Part shown: piece by piece, positions 25,251 to 34,656 of the stretch
Layout of the letters: each line of letters starts with the position of its first letter
How positions within the stretch are numbered: position 1 is the first letter of the stretch
Assembly (NCBI GenBank): GCA_022448365.1
Contig: JAKVCS010000003.1
Coordinates: 1,488,001 to 1,552,000 of the forward strand
Direction of reading: 5' to 3'
DNA from: Saccharospirillaceae bacterium
Lineage (GTDB): Bacteria > Pseudomonadota > Gammaproteobacteria > Pseudomonadales > Oceanobacteraceae
Length of the DNA: 64,000 nucleotides
Notes under the pieces: generated by a model
Databases searched by the model: none
Told to the model about the DNA's origin: nothing
What the model saw: only the letters and a program-made list of their open reading frames with translations
Translations under genes and position numbers: made by a program

Positions 25251-25662
25251 CAAACAGCCCAGTAGCAAATAGAGATTTATGTCGCAGGTGGCGGACAGCT
25301 GTATGCTCTTAATAGTTAGAAAAATTCGCCGCACTTGTAACAAGTTGCATCACGGCTGCATCACGTCGTATTTCTTAACTCTGAATCCAACCCGATAGAA
25401 GGTATACCAAAGTCTAACGGATAAGATGACTTATGCTAAGGTATCATCAGCCAACAAAGACCAGTGTTGTTCAAAAAGTTGAAAGTAAAATCTGTGTTCC
25501 TGAGCCTGATCAAGGAGGATCAGGCCGAATAATTTGCTATAACACTCGCATCCATCCATTTATGCTGTCACGATGGCGAAAAGAACACCGTGACGTCAAG
25601 GTCATCCCCGATAATCGTGCGCGTTTAGTACAGTGATATCATTATAAGGAGTATTATTTCAA
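25251..25662 (+). other. Integron distal boundary with decayed attC half and transposase-like scrap
   Basis: Begins with GCATAAC-AAACAGCCC at 25246-25260, which resembles an attC left end, but no matching right core GTTRRRY with a paired arm was found. A stretch at 25433-25636 reads in one frame with ICVPEPDQGGSGR and IHPFMLSRWRKEHRD, reminiscent of the helix-turn-helix part of a transposase OrfA, without start, terminal repeats or OrfB. The rest shows no gene. This appears to be where the recognisable array ends. Confidence 0.4.
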
Positions 25663-25956
25663 ATGCACTCACCAGAGCTATCCGTTGTATTTTTAAATCT
25701 TGTCATTGTCTTAGTTGCTTATCTTTCTATATACCCAAAGTTGGCCGGAAGTAATTTAAATAAAATTTCATTTTATGATATTTTTACTTCGGGCTTTTCT
25801 TTGTTTGTTGTAGGTTTTAACTATTGGGGTAGTGGCCAAGTATTTACTTTATTATTTTTTGACGTCAATTGGTTCTGGTTTACCCTTGTTACCTATGGCG
25901 CACTCGAAATTCCGGTCGCTATTTGGTACTTTAAAATAAAAAATGTAGAATTTTAG
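25663..25956 (+). CDS. Small three-helix membrane protein
   Basis: 97 aa, AAGGAG 11 nt before the ATG. About three transmembrane segments (residues 6-24, 38-56, 62-88) with aromatic-rich loops (GFNYWGSGQVFTLLFFDVNWFWF). No family recognised. It is AT-rich like the cassettes and may be a former cassette whose attC has decayed, but no attC remnant was seen after it. Function unknown. Confidence 0.6.
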   Translation: MHSPELSVVFLNLVIVLVAYLSIYPKLAGSNLNKISFYDIFTSGFSLFVVGFNYWGSGQVFTLLFFDVNWFWFTLVTYGALEIPVAIWYFKIKNVEF

Positions 25957-26006
25957 GGACTGATTTAGATCATGAATACGAGTAGACGTATATTTCAGGA
26001 GGAAGC

Positions 26007-26469
26007 GTGGAGAGAGTTATTATTTCCAAATTAGTTGATAGCGATCGAAACGCTGTGTTTGATTTGCTTCAAAACTCTTCGGCTATGAGGTTTTGGGACC
26101 AAGAAGGCCCTGACAGATTCAGAAGCAGAGGTTTGGTTTACTAATGAGCAATAAGCAGAAACCAGATTTGCTTTCAGGTCTACCGAAACTAATGAAATTG
26201 TTGGTTTTTGCGGAGTTACTCAACTGGATGGCGAGTTAGACTTTGGCTATTTCGTTCGTCCTAAGTTTTGGGGACAGGGCTTGGCGTCTATAATGTGCGA
26301 GTCTGCAATATCGAAATTGGCTCAATCTATCGACTTTTCCCAGGTTAGAGTCTTTATTGCATCCGATAATCTGGGGAGCCAAAAAGTAGCGCACAAACTT
26401 GGCTGGAGCTTAAAATGCGAAGCTGAGAACGAATTTGAGTCAGGGTATCTGTATCAGATTCACATATAA
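26007..26469 (+). pseudogene. Broken GNAT N-acetyltransferase gene
   Basis: The GTG at 26007 follows AGGAGG and starts VERVIISKLVDSDRNAVFDL. A frameshift near 26105 is needed to continue as LTDSEAEVWFTNEQ, then an in-frame TAA (26152-26154) precedes a GNAT core: EIVGFCGVTQ, ELDFGYFVRPKFWGQGLAS (acetyl-CoA loop), VFIASDNLGSQKVAHKLGW. Two independent lesions make this a pseudogene; a shorter 62-aa tail from 26281 is unlikely to work. It ends CATATAAC-AAC, faintly attC-like, so it could be an old cassette. Confidence 0.75.
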
Positions 26470-26598
26470 CAACAAAGGTAGCAGCGGCTCTTGGTGAGCA
26501 TCGGCGTAAGTCGGATCCTCAACCTGTGGCCTGGCTATTATCATCTGGCGTATTCTCTAGACGTAGTAATTCATCGAGCCGATATGAGGTATCGCAAC

Positions 26599-27741
26599 GT
26601 GAGAGTCAAATTCTCTATGCTGCTAACCATAATGTTAGCAAGTTGCACGGTTGCACAGGTTAGTAATTTAGAATCGCTGAAAGATGAGGATGTAACCCTT
26701 CATTTGAGTAACTATGTGTCGGATGATGAACCCGGCATCCAGTACATCGTCGTGGATAAGAATGCCACTGTATTCAGCCGTACCGGTGGTCTTGCAAATG
26801 TAGCGAAACATGAACCTCTTAATGCCGGGCAAACGATGGCGGCATTTTCGATGACCAAGACACTGACGGCTATTGCCATATTACAATTGGTTGAAGCGAA
26901 AAAGGTACGCCTGGATGACAGAGCGGCATCGTATGTGGAGCACCCTTACAGCCCTGCCATCACAATTCGGCAGTTATTGAATCACACTTCCGGGATACCC
27001 AACCCCATTCCCCTTAAATGGGTACATCTTGTAAAAGAGCATTCCAATTTTGACGAGAAAGGTGCACGTCAGGCAGTGCTTCAACACCATGACGAAGTGG
27101 AATTCATGCCAGGTGAAGAGTATCAGTACAATAATATTGGCTACTGGTTGCTGGGTGCTGTTATCGAGCACGCTTCTGGAATGGCATATGCGGACTATAT
27201 GGAGCATCGTATTTTTCGGCCGTTGAAACTTACACCCGATGAAATCGGCTTCAGAATTATCAATGAAAGCAATCATGCAAAGGGTTACTTAAAGACATGG
27301 TCATTTATGGGGATCTTTGGTCGTTTTTTTGTCGATTCGGACGTTATCGGTAAAGATGAAAGCGGCTGGACGCACATCGAAAATGTTTACCTTAATGGTC
27401 CTTCATTCGGGGGGGCTATTGGCACGGCAAGAGCCTTTTCGGTGATATTGCAAGACTTGTTATCCGAAGACTCCAAACTTTTAACAAGCCGTACGAAAAG
27501 ACAACTTTACCAACAGCAACAGCTTAACTCCGGCAAAGAAATAACGATGACACTTGGTTGGCACATCGGCACACTTGAAGGTGTTACTTACTATTACAAG
27601 GAAGGTGGAGGCGCAGGCTTTCATAGTGAAATGCGGATATACCCGAGTTCGGGGTATGGATCAGTCATTATGGCCAATAGAACATCGTTTAATTCAGGAA
27701 ACGCTCTGGATGAGCTTGATATCTACTTTGTCAGACCATGA
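26599..27741 (+). CDS. Serine hydrolase of the beta-lactamase/class C (PBP-like) family, lipoprotein
   Basis: About 380 aa. A GTG at 26599 has GAGG 8 nt upstream and gives a compact lipoprotein signal (FSMLLTIMLASC); an ATG at 26584 is an alternative. Catalytic motifs: SMTK (SxxK nucleophile Ser and Lys), YNN in EEYQYNNIGYWLL (YxN), and a C-terminal EGGGAGF region in place of the KTG box. Relatives are esterases, D-aminopeptidases and penicillin-binding-like proteins; resistance to beta-lactams cannot be inferred. It lies in the accessory zone after the integron, as a single gene. Confidence 0.85.
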   Translation: MRVKFSMLLTIMLASCTVAQVSNLESLKDEDVTLHLSNYVSDDEPGIQYIVVDKNATVFSRTGGLANVAKHEPLNAGQTMAAFSMTKTLTAIAILQLVEAKKVRLDDRAASYVEHPYSPAITIRQLLNHTSGIPNPIPLKWVHLVKEHSNFDEKGARQAVLQHHDEVEFMPGEEYQYNNIGYWLLGAVIEHASGMAYADYMEHRIFRPLKLTPDEIGFRIINESNHAKGYLKTWSFMGIFGRFFVDSDVIGKDESGWTHIENVYLNGPSFGGAIGTARAFSVILQDLLSEDSKLLTSRTKRQLYQQQQLNSGKEITMTLGWHIGTLEGVTYYYKEGGGAGFHSEMRIYPSSGYGSVIMANRTSFNSGNALDELDIYFVRP

Positions 27742-28124
27742 AATTCAGACAATGACAACTCTCAACGCTGGGTAGCCTCCTCTTGATTCAATACCCGGCG
27801 TGAGCGTGCGGAGCGCTCCCTCTCACTTGTACTGGCAAAGTCAGCTGTTCTTACCCGGATAACTGATATTTTAGTGATCATTTCAGATATCGAGGTATAT
27901 GCGTTGCCGATGGGTCACGGATGGTGGTAGACAACGCCTGTATTAATTGGTCAGATACGCTCAGTATTAGCTGGAGCCTCGATTACACCGGGCTGGCAAA
28001 TACGCTTGGACTGTAGAAACTGGTTGCCGGATCTTGGCTATTCTGTATTGGCTTCATCTGATGATGAACATCCGGATAAATGGATGGTGTTTAAACCGTA
28101 GCCCTTCGGCTCAATGGTGGATGT
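27742..28124. other. Gene-free stretch with degenerate coding traces
   Basis: No intact gene or RNA seen. A few frames look protein-like but are interrupted (for example TGLANTLGL followed by a stop near 28015). No attC, terminal repeat or convincing promoter was found. Probably gene debris. Confidence 0.4.
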
Positions 28125-28526
28125 ATGAGATTATTAGTGCTGGCGCTGGCGTTTATCAGCGGAGTCTGTCACGCAGATGATATAGACGGTCTGTGGGTTG
28201 GTTACTATGAATACACGCTGAGAGAGAAACCCGCTCGTGTCGAGTTCTCCCTGGTTCTTAAAAGTGACGGCAGCAAAGTTGTCGGAAAGATGATGGAACG
28301 CAATACCTTCGGGGATAAGCAAGTCATTGCGCTTTTTGCCAATATCAATGGTGTGGTTGATGGCCAGACCATCAAGTTCTACAAAACCTATGATGGTTCT
28401 GGCTCAGTAAATCATTCGGTGTTGTACGAATTGAATTTTGCTAATGAACACCGGCTCGCACGGGGCACCTGGACAATCGGTGAGCGAAGTACCGGCCTGG
28501 TCGAGATTCTTAAAATCGAGCTATAG
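28125..28526 (+). CDS. Secreted protein of unknown function
   Basis: 133 aa with signal peptide RLLVLALAFISGVCHA (cut about residue 17). The mature chain is predicted all-beta (IDGLWVGYYEYTL, RVEFSLVLKSDGSKVVGKMMERNTFG, TIKFYKTYDGSGSV, LARGTWTIG), a pattern shared with small lipocalin-like or META-like periplasmic barrels. No specific family recognised. Spacing upstream is poor in ribosome-site signal (TGGTGGATGT). Single gene, convergent with the hydrolase at 28592. Confidence 0.65.
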   Translation: MRLLVLALAFISGVCHADDIDGLWVGYYEYTLREKPARVEFSLVLKSDGSKVVGKMMERNTFGDKQVIALFANINGVVDGQTIKFYKTYDGSGSVNHSVLYELNFANEHRLARGTWTIGERSTGLVEILKIEL

Positions 28527-28591
28527 AGCTGCCAACATTGAGTCTGGAGGCAATTGTTACCGGGGTTAGCGCCCCGGTTAGGTAAGCCGAT

Positions 28592-29476
28592 TCAAAGCTC
28601 AGTGAGAAATGCTTCCAGCATTTGGTTGAATTCGCTGGGGTACTCCCAAAACATGAGATGCCGCCCTTTTGAAGACAGCTTTGCCGACGGTGTATTTTTG
28701 TCGCGCCATTGCCTGACGATGTTCGCCCACTCATCCCTGACGATGTAATAGAGCGGTAACTTTCCTTCCAGGTTTATTAACGTTTCTTCATAGTTTGCAT
28801 AAGACGCTGTTTCGTTGGTCAGTGCGGCAACGAAAGGGGGAGTTTGCATTGCAATATCGACAATCTCATTCAGTTTCTCGGTTGACTGATTTTCTAACAT
28901 CCATGAGGCAAATTGCCGATAAAACGCGCGTGGTTTACTGAGTACGGCTAATGTTGTGGTTCGTCTTACCGATTGGCTATCGACGCTATCAATCCATGCC
29001 CACGAATTTTTCACGGTATCGAGCATCGTTGTGGGTGTTCCATCCAGTACAACAACCGCTTTGACATTGTCTGTGTCGTATTGAGAAATGTACGAAAGCA
29101 TATCCAAAGTACCAAAAGACCACCCTACCAGTACCACATTGTTGAGATTCAATTTATCAATAAACTGGGCCAGATCTTTCCCTCGCTGATGGTAGCTATA
29201 GCCGCTGTTCGGCTTCGATGAGCGACCCTGCCCCCTCGGGTCGTAGGCGAATACTTTAAATTTCTTCGAATCTTCAAAATAGCTGAGCTGATACTTGAAT
29301 ACCTGACTCGACATACTCCAGCCAGGAATAAAGATGATTGCTTGCGGGCCTGAACCTTGTTGCTGATAGTAGATTGTCAGTGATTCATCGATGGTTACAT
29401 ACTTCCCGTCAGTTTCCATTGAATAGGAACTGGAAAAATACAATACCAGTACAATAAAAATGAACGATTTATTCAT
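28592..29476 (-). CDS. Exported alpha/beta-hydrolase
   Basis: 294 aa. Signal peptide NKSFIFIVLVLYFSSSYS, then an alpha/beta-hydrolase fold: oxyanion region FIPGWSMSS, YDPRGQGRSSKP, the nucleophile elbow GWSFG (catalytic Ser), a probable acid in the VRDEW region, and catalytic His in KGRHLMFWEYP. A periplasmic esterase or lactonase is likely; the substrate is unknown. It is the last gene of a same-strand group with two outer-membrane barrels and a DUF1254/1214 protein, suggesting uptake and hydrolysis of a hydrophobic compound, though gaps of 130 bp or less allow separate promoters. Confidence 0.85.
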   Translation of the reverse strand: MNKSFIFIVLVLYFSSSYSMETDGKYVTIDESLTIYYQQQGSGPQAIIFIPGWSMSSQVFKYQLSYFEDSKKFKVFAYDPRGQGRSSKPNSGYSYHQRGKDLAQFIDKLNLNNVVLVGWSFGTLDMLSYISQYDTDNVKAVVVLDGTPTTMLDTVKNSWAWIDSVDSQSVRRTTTLAVLSKPRAFYRQFASWMLENQSTEKLNEIVDIAMQTPPFVAALTNETASYANYEETLINLEGKLPLYYIVRDEWANIVRQWRDKNTPSAKLSSKGRHLMFWEYPSEFNQMLEAFLTEL

Positions 29477-29604
29477 AATACGGCCTCATAAAGACTCTTT
29501 CACCTTGTAGAATACAACCTGACCGGCAGGGTACTTTTCCGGTCAGGAAACGCCCTGTCACAGAGTGTCATCTCCAGACAGTGGTTGATGCGTTCGCGGT
29601 GTTG

Positions 29605-30402
29605 CTATTTGGGTAATATAATATTTATCGTCGCTATCAGACCCCAACCTTCGGGTCCCGAGGATGGACCTTCGGCCCAATACCGTAACCCGCCACCGAG
29701 GCTGACCGGCAATTTCCCGAAGCGAAATAATTTGCTGGCTGAGAATTTAATCGGTATGGACCATTCCTCATTGATATCGTCGTACGTTGCTTCGGAATTC
29801 ATGCTGAGAGAGATAGAACTCGGCGTCCGGTAACTAATAAACGGTTGGGTTAACGTTGTTTTAATTGGCGTGTCACTGTTGACATCGCGAATGGAATTAA
29901 CAAGCGCGCCATAAGTCCAGGATTTACCCTTCTGTCTCAGAGCAACGGCAGTCAGTCCGGCGCCCGGTTCACCTAAACCAGTAAAGTCATTATTTGACGT
30001 AGGCACAATAAAGACCGGACCGGCACCCCATATCCAACCGGAGTCACCGACGGTTTTCGGAGAAATAAAGAAGCTTTGTACGGTGTCGCCTAAACCCGTC
30101 TCAGAACTGCTACCAGGAACCACGTCTGTCAGAGACACTATCGGCAATACTGTTCGAGAAATAACATTCCAGTTCTCACTGATCGAAAACGGAATGACTG
30201 GTTTGATGGTCATGACCGTTCGTTCGCCTTCATCATCGCTTCCCAGATTACTGTCATAGGTAAAATCCACCGGTAACTGGATAAGGTTTGAGATGGGATT
30301 GGCCAGCTTTCTGGATATAGCCTGATCTTCGGTTTCAGCGGCTATTGGTAGTGATATTATTGTTCCGATACTTAAGATAAATGCATAAATTAATTTCATC
30401 AT
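29605..30402 (-). CDS. Outer-membrane beta-barrel protein (neuromedin-U-like transporter family)
   Basis: About 265 aa from ATG 30402, preceded by GAGGG. Signal peptide MKLIYAFILSIGTIISLPIAA. It carries the family phrases KLANPISNLIQLPVDFTYD, TIKPVIPFSISENWNVISR, GLGDTVQSFFISPK, WIWGAGPVFIVPT, and a last strand GWGLIATINIILPK. In databases these are often labelled neuromedin U or transporter; a role as a small outer-membrane channel is inferred. Same strand as the DUF1254/1214 gene 115 bp upstream. Confidence 0.8.
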   Translation of the reverse strand: MMKLIYAFILSIGTIISLPIAAETEDQAISRKLANPISNLIQLPVDFTYDSNLGSDDEGERTVMTIKPVIPFSISENWNVISRTVLPIVSLTDVVPGSSSETGLGDTVQSFFISPKTVGDSGWIWGAGPVFIVPTSNNDFTGLGEPGAGLTAVALRQKGKSWTYGALVNSIRDVNSDTPIKTTLTQPFISYRTPSSISLSMNSEATYDDINEEWSIPIKFSASKLFRFGKLPVSLGGGLRYWAEGPSSGPEGWGLIATINIILPK

Positions 30403-30516
30403 TCGACCCTCATGCAACTGTCTGGATTCCAAGTAGTACGTATTTGTCTGGGAATCAAAAAGGGGGAGATTCCCCCTCTCAACTACTTGGTTGTTATGGT
30501 CTGTTAATCTGCTGAT

Positions 30517-31611
30517 CTACTTAACTTTCTTCAGCAGAGGGACCAAGCGATAGCCATCTTTTAAGACACGGTCTGAAGGGCCATAGTGTCGTGCCGTAAA
30601 GCTGAATACTCCAGTACCGTTTTCAATTGGAATGAAATTAGGATATTCCGGACCACAGCCCATACTAATGGTGTAAGTGCCATCTTTATTAGGCTTCGCC
30701 TGATAAGAGTTGGCATTGGCAATGTCATTAAACATAAAGCCAGCTTTGTTATACACGGTGATCGACCAGAAATGTTTGTTCTTTGGGTCTTCAAAGTTCA
30801 GTTGGTAACACCCTTTGGTTGGGAAGTTAGGTGATGTTTCATAAATATTATCCTTTGCCAGGGCACCGCCCCAACCTATCGCTGCTGCGACCTGGTTCTT
30901 CATGGGATCGTAATATCCTCTTGATTCATCAGTCGGTGAAGAGAACAGCGTGGTTGATAATTTAAGAGGTCCTTCTTTTTTGATTAGCTTCATCACATCG
31001 GCTTTTAACTGATTTTCGACCCGATAAAACGACGTTTTCTCCATCGGCTGAGTGTAAAAAGGTTTGTCACTACCAGCGTTGATCGTAATTTGTTTCTGAT
31101 ACTGCTGAGCCTGCTCGGATGAAAAGTTGGCATCCAGACGAATGAGAACAATCAGGTGATCACCAGTATGAGTCGCTAACTCGTATGTACCGGGGCCGTA
31201 CGACATGGGTTGGGGACGGTGATCTTCTGTTACAGGCTGCATCGTCATATAGGTGCCTTCAGGTACACTGGGCATTGTGATTGTTGCACCTTTGGATACA
31301 TTAACAACGGCCTTTGAATAATAGGCATCGCGGTTCATTCGTACCACCGGCTGGTCATCGGTGGGTGCTAATACCGTAATATGGGAAAACTTGTTAACAC
31401 CAACTTCAGCTTGTGTTTCGAGTATCTGACGAGCGGTTTCCGCCCGTGGGTAGAGCGCCTTCGTTACAGTAACGCCATTCTTTGAGAAAAATTTATCAAT
31501 GTTATCTGTCATTTCAGGTTCAGCGGCATGCGTAACAGACGCTAAGCCGAGCAGGCCGGTAATGATCAGGATGCAGGTACTTACGGTAGAAAATCTCATA
31601 TCATGCTTCAT
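30517..31611 (-). CDS. DUF1254/DUF1214 periplasmic protein
   Basis: About 364 aa from ATG 31611 (GAAAGGAA upstream); a start 48 bp further out is less likely. Signal peptide (FSTVSTCILIITGLLGLASVTHA). The N-terminal half resembles DUF1254 (MNRDAYYSKAVVNVSKGATI, GTYMTMQPVTEDH), and the C-terminal half resembles DUF1214 (FWSITVYNKAGFMFNDIANA, TYTISMG). Members are common in marine and environmental bacteria, with suggested but unproven roles in uptake or modification of aromatic or lipid compounds. Flanked by two outer-membrane barrels on the same strand. Confidence 0.82.
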   Translation of the reverse strand: MKHDMRFSTVSTCILIITGLLGLASVTHAAEPEMTDNIDKFFSKNGVTVTKALYPRAETARQILETQAEVGVNKFSHITVLAPTDDQPVVRMNRDAYYSKAVVNVSKGATITMPSVPEGTYMTMQPVTEDHRPQPMSYGPGTYELATHTGDHLIVLIRLDANFSSEQAQQYQKQITINAGSDKPFYTQPMEKTSFYRVENQLKADVMKLIKKEGPLKLSTTLFSSPTDESRGYYDPMKNQVAAAIGWGGALAKDNIYETSPNFPTKGCYQLNFEDPKNKHFWSITVYNKAGFMFNDIANANSYQAKPNKDGTYTISMGCGPEYPNFIPIENGTGVFSFTARHYGPSDRVLKDGYRLVPLLKKVK

Positions 31612-31710
31612 ATTTCTTTCCTTCTTCGTCGTGGTATGGGTCTCGGTAATTTCACCCAAACCCCGTTACGTTGAATGTTGGTCGTTATATGTATTAACTG
31701 ATATCGGCAC

Positions 31711-32679
31711 TCAAAGTTGTGTGTACACCAGCGTCAAACGAGAAAACTCGCCATCTAAACCATCGTCATTTCTTTCTACTGTTTTTCCATAACTTAATTT
31801 CAGTCCCAGCGACCGGGAAAATTGAATGCCTATGGTTGCCCCCATATTCAACGATTGCTGCTCATCATCTCCATACGTTCCATCCGTCTTCGTTTCTCCA
31901 CCATACGAATATATGCCGTCAACAGATGCCCATATTCCAGGATTGAAGTTATGCGTAATGTGCGTCTCTAATTTATAAAGAGGTTCCTGACTGACTTTAT
32001 CCGCGCCAAAAGGATCATCATTGTCACCAAAAAAGGTGACGCTTGGCAGCAGATCAATGGTGGTTAATTGCGGGTCTAAGAAACTTTCACCAAAGCCAAA
32101 TGTAATCGGTGATCCCAATTGCAGTGAATACCGGTTTGCCCCTAAATTGGCGGATTTTTTTTCATCGTATTCACCCGTTGGCAGGGTCACTCTTGCGAGT
32201 CCACCTACGGCAAATGTCGGTTTGTATTTGGCGTAGGTTGCTTTCGTCAGCGGTGGTAGATTGTATAAACCTGTTGAAAGTAAAATCTGCGTATCGCCCA
32301 AACCCTCAGACTTGGTCTTTTTCTTAAAGTTGGGTGCGTTTGGTAACGTGATGGTGGATGTCAGCTCACCGGTCGGCTGAACCAACGTGAACGACACATA
32401 ACGGTCGTTGATATCCATGGTTCGCGAATACTGAGCGATCAATAAATCCACGTCCACATCCAGATCGGGGTTAACAATCCCCGAGTTCAGCACTGAATTA
32501 CCCTCTGTATGCATTCCAAAAACAGTGAACACATTCGTGTTAACTGGTGGTGGTAAATAAGCGCGAGGGCCGTCTCCAATATCTGAAAGCGTCACGTTGC
32601 TGTAAAGCGCCAATAAGCTACAGCTCATAATCAATTTTCCTACAGGCACCATTCGATTATTCAGAAGGGATAACGTCAT
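31711..32679 (-). CDS. Outer-membrane channel of the phenol-degradation MetA type
   Basis: About 322 aa from ATG 32679, with AAGGTGG about 9 nt upstream. Signal sequence up to about residue 31 (LIMSCSLLALYSNVTLS). The chain is made of amphipathic beta strands; RVTLPTGEYDEKKSANLGANRYSLQLG is a hallmark of the Phenol_MetA_deg family (shown split here), ending with FSRLTLVYTQL. Such proteins are thought to pass hydrophobic substrates across the outer membrane. First gene of the leftward set; promoter expected in the 600-bp gap upstream. Confidence 0.8.
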   Translation of the reverse strand: MTLSLLNNRMVPVGKLIMSCSLLALYSNVTLSDIGDGPRAYLPPPVNTNVFTVFGMHTEGNSVLNSGIVNPDLDVDVDLLIAQYSRTMDINDRYVSFTLVQPTGELTSTITLPNAPNFKKKTKSEGLGDTQILLSTGLYNLPPLTKATYAKYKPTFAVGGLARVTLPTGEYDEKKSANLGANRYSLQLGSPITFGFGESFLDPQLTTIDLLPSVTFFGDNDDPFGADKVSQEPLYKLETHITHNFNPGIWASVDGIYSYGGETKTDGTYGDDEQQSLNMGATIGIQFSRSLGLKLSYGKTVERNDDGLDGEFSRLTLVYTQL

Positions 32680-32712
32680 AATCTTGTCCACCTTTTTTGT
32701 TTGAATGACCAT

Positions 32713-33329
32713 GCAAAATTACACGTTTGGTCGCGTTGTGATTCGCCGCAGAACGAGATCAGCTTTCCTGAAGCCATCACTGTTCTCTTCGATACATCGG
32801 TTTCTTTCTTGTCTTAGAAAAAACTGATACATGACTGATCAGCAAACCCTGTACCAACACCCGCACAGCCGATTTATCGAGCTTTCTGTTATTTAACTCG
32901 ACTTATTTTTTGCAAAATGCAGTTGCATTATCGTTTTGCAAATACGATTTCCGAAAATGCTTGCTCTTGCTGCGCTGTTGAAACAACTGACGTAGCGATC
33001 AAACAGACAACACGGTTAAACAGTGAGACGTCTCTTCTTTATAGTCGCGAGTGAGCTGCCTGACATATGACACCATCTCTATGCAGACAGCAGGTGGCTC
33101 GGCTCTTGCCATAAAAACGAAATAACCAAATAACCATAAACATATATAAAATGGCATCACGCCCCGAAGCAATCTCGCCCGAACAAGGTTTCGTTACAGA
33201 AGGTTTCAGCCTTACAGAAACCGATGGGTACCTTTCAGGCATGCACGACAGGTAGTTTGATTCAACCAGATCTGCTCAAACCTCGTTCCTGTTCTAGACT
33301 GAAGGTATTTTCATCTCTGAGGGCTCGCC
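32713..33329. other. Divergent intergenic region with an imperfect palindrome
   Basis: No gene credible on length or codon pattern; a 34-codon frame at 33149-33253 lacks a ribosome site. It holds an imperfect palindrome TGCAAAATGCAGTTGCATT then ATCGTTTTGCA (32911-32940), a possible operator for the leftward outer-membrane/hydrolase group. Long gap between divergent genes suits dual regulation. Confidence 0.35.
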
Positions 33330-34214
33330 ATGCCTGAACGACACAATCCACTTTGTACGTCATGGTCTTCAGGGTTACTGATGCTGCTACTTTCCTTATC
33401 CAGTCAGGCACTGGAAGTTCGGGTCAGTGACTCTCGCGAGAACAACTTCTATATGGATGCACTGGTATGGGTACTGGATAAGTCTGGAGTCGATTACCAG
33501 CTGATCCATACTGATCACCCGATCTCTACCCAGCGTCGTAAAGTGAACCTGTTACTGAACAACGAAATTGATGTGATTTACGCTGGCACGACCAACGAAC
33601 TTGAGAGCCAGTTATCGCCAATCAGAGTACCAATAACCCGTGGCTACATCGGTAACCGCTTGCTACTGATTAATAAACAGCTGCAATCCGATTATGATGC
33701 TGTATCAACGCTTGACCAGCTGAAACAACACACCGCTGCGCTTGGCTTCGGCTGGCCCGAAGTCGAGATTTTCCGTGCCGCTGGGTTAAGTCTGAATGAG
33801 CGTATTTATGATGAAATTTTTGTCGCTTTGAACGAGGGCAGTCGGTACTATTTTTCCCGTGGTTTGCTGGAAGTTTACCCGGAACTATCCGGTAAACGGC
33901 AGTCGTTGAAGAACATCACAATTGAAAATCATCTGATGTTAAAGTACAAGTCAGCGGTTTTCTTCTTTGTACACCCGAACAACAAAGCACTGAAAGCCGC
34001 GATTGAGCAAGGTTTTCAACGAGCTTACGAAGACGATAGTTATCTGGAGTTTTTCTATAACCATCCTTACATCAAAGCATCGTTAGCCAAGTCGGACCGC
34101 CAGCAACGCACCGTGATAAGCATCGACAATCCCTTCTTTCCCGAGGCGTCAGACAATATCCCTGAAAAGTATTGGCACACCAATGAACCCTCGGTTAACG
34201 CACAAACTCCGTAG
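33330..34214 (+). CDS. Periplasmic substrate-binding-like protein (SBP_bac_3 fold)
   Basis: 294 aa. Signal peptide (LLMLLLSLSSQA, cut about residue 27) followed by a type II periplasmic binding fold: LEVRVSDSRENNFYMDALVW, NNEIDVIYAGTTNELESQLSPI, then the second lobe starting near LDQLKQHTAALGFGW and a C-terminal VHPNNKALKAAIEQGFQRAYED. No ABC permease is adjacent, so it may be a sensory or orphan binding protein, like many found in marine gammaproteobacteria. It converges with the DUF2164 gene, overlapping by 20 bp at their 3' ends. Confidence 0.8.
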   Translation: MPERHNPLCTSWSSGLLMLLLSLSSQALEVRVSDSRENNFYMDALVWVLDKSGVDYQLIHTDHPISTQRRKVNLLLNNEIDVIYAGTTNELESQLSPIRVPITRGYIGNRLLLINKQLQSDYDAVSTLDQLKQHTAALGFGWPEVEIFRAAGLSLNERIYDEIFVALNEGSRYYFSRGLLEVYPELSGKRQSLKNITIENHLMLKYKSAVFFFVHPNNKALKAAIEQGFQRAYEDDSYLEFFYNHPYIKASLAKSDRQQRTVISIDNPFFPEASDNIPEKYWHTNEPSVNAQTP

Positions 34215-34449
34215 GTTTTTCAAGTTCGTATATCACGTCGGTAATGGTTTCCATACGTTCTTGCATGGCAAACTGAGCATCTGCCAGACCGCGGTTATAA
34301 TAGTAAGCGCCCAGTTCTTCACTGATAAAATCCAGTAAAAACTGAGCCTGGAATTGACCCAATTCCTGATCCATTTCTTCATTGAAGTACATTTGCAGTT
34401 TCTTACCCAGGATTTCTTTTTCTTCCCTTGAAAACTGAATATCAGACAT
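34195..34449 (-). CDS. DUF2164 family protein
   Basis: 84 aa, small acidic, mostly helical: FSREEKEILGKKLQMYFNEEM, then FLLDFISEELGAYYYNRGLADAQ, a segment typical of DUF2164. Cytoplasmic. Function unknown in any organism as far as I know. Its 3' end overlaps that of the binding-protein gene by 20 bp on the opposite strand. Confidence 0.8.
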   Translation of the reverse strand: MSDIQFSREEKEILGKKLQMYFNEEMDQELGQFQAQFLLDFISEELGAYYYNRGLADAQFAMQERMETITDVIYELEKPTEFVR

Positions 34450-34656
34450 AAGCCAGTTTCTCCATAATTAATGCCGCCTGATCGTCACAACCAAACGGTG
34501 TTGAGCAGTGTATAGAATACGCCATACCGTGAACCTGCACTGCTGTCACTGACAAGCGCTTTGAGTGTGCATCAGGTATGGTATTCTGACATCGGTTGTA
34601 GGAACAGTCAGACCGATTGAAACCTGATTTGCTGAACTAACCAAGAGACTAAAACT

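Noticed and set aside
25433-25636. A functional insertion sequence
   Set aside because: Only a 67-codon transposase-like scrap; no inverted repeats, target duplication or second transposase frame.
26465-26515. attC site after the GNAT pseudogene
   Set aside because: ATATAAC and GCGTAAG ends occur but the interior does not pair; insufficient for an attC call.
33149-33253. A 34-codon ORF in the 617-bp gap
   Set aside because: No ribosome site, no recognisable product and codon use typical of chance frames.
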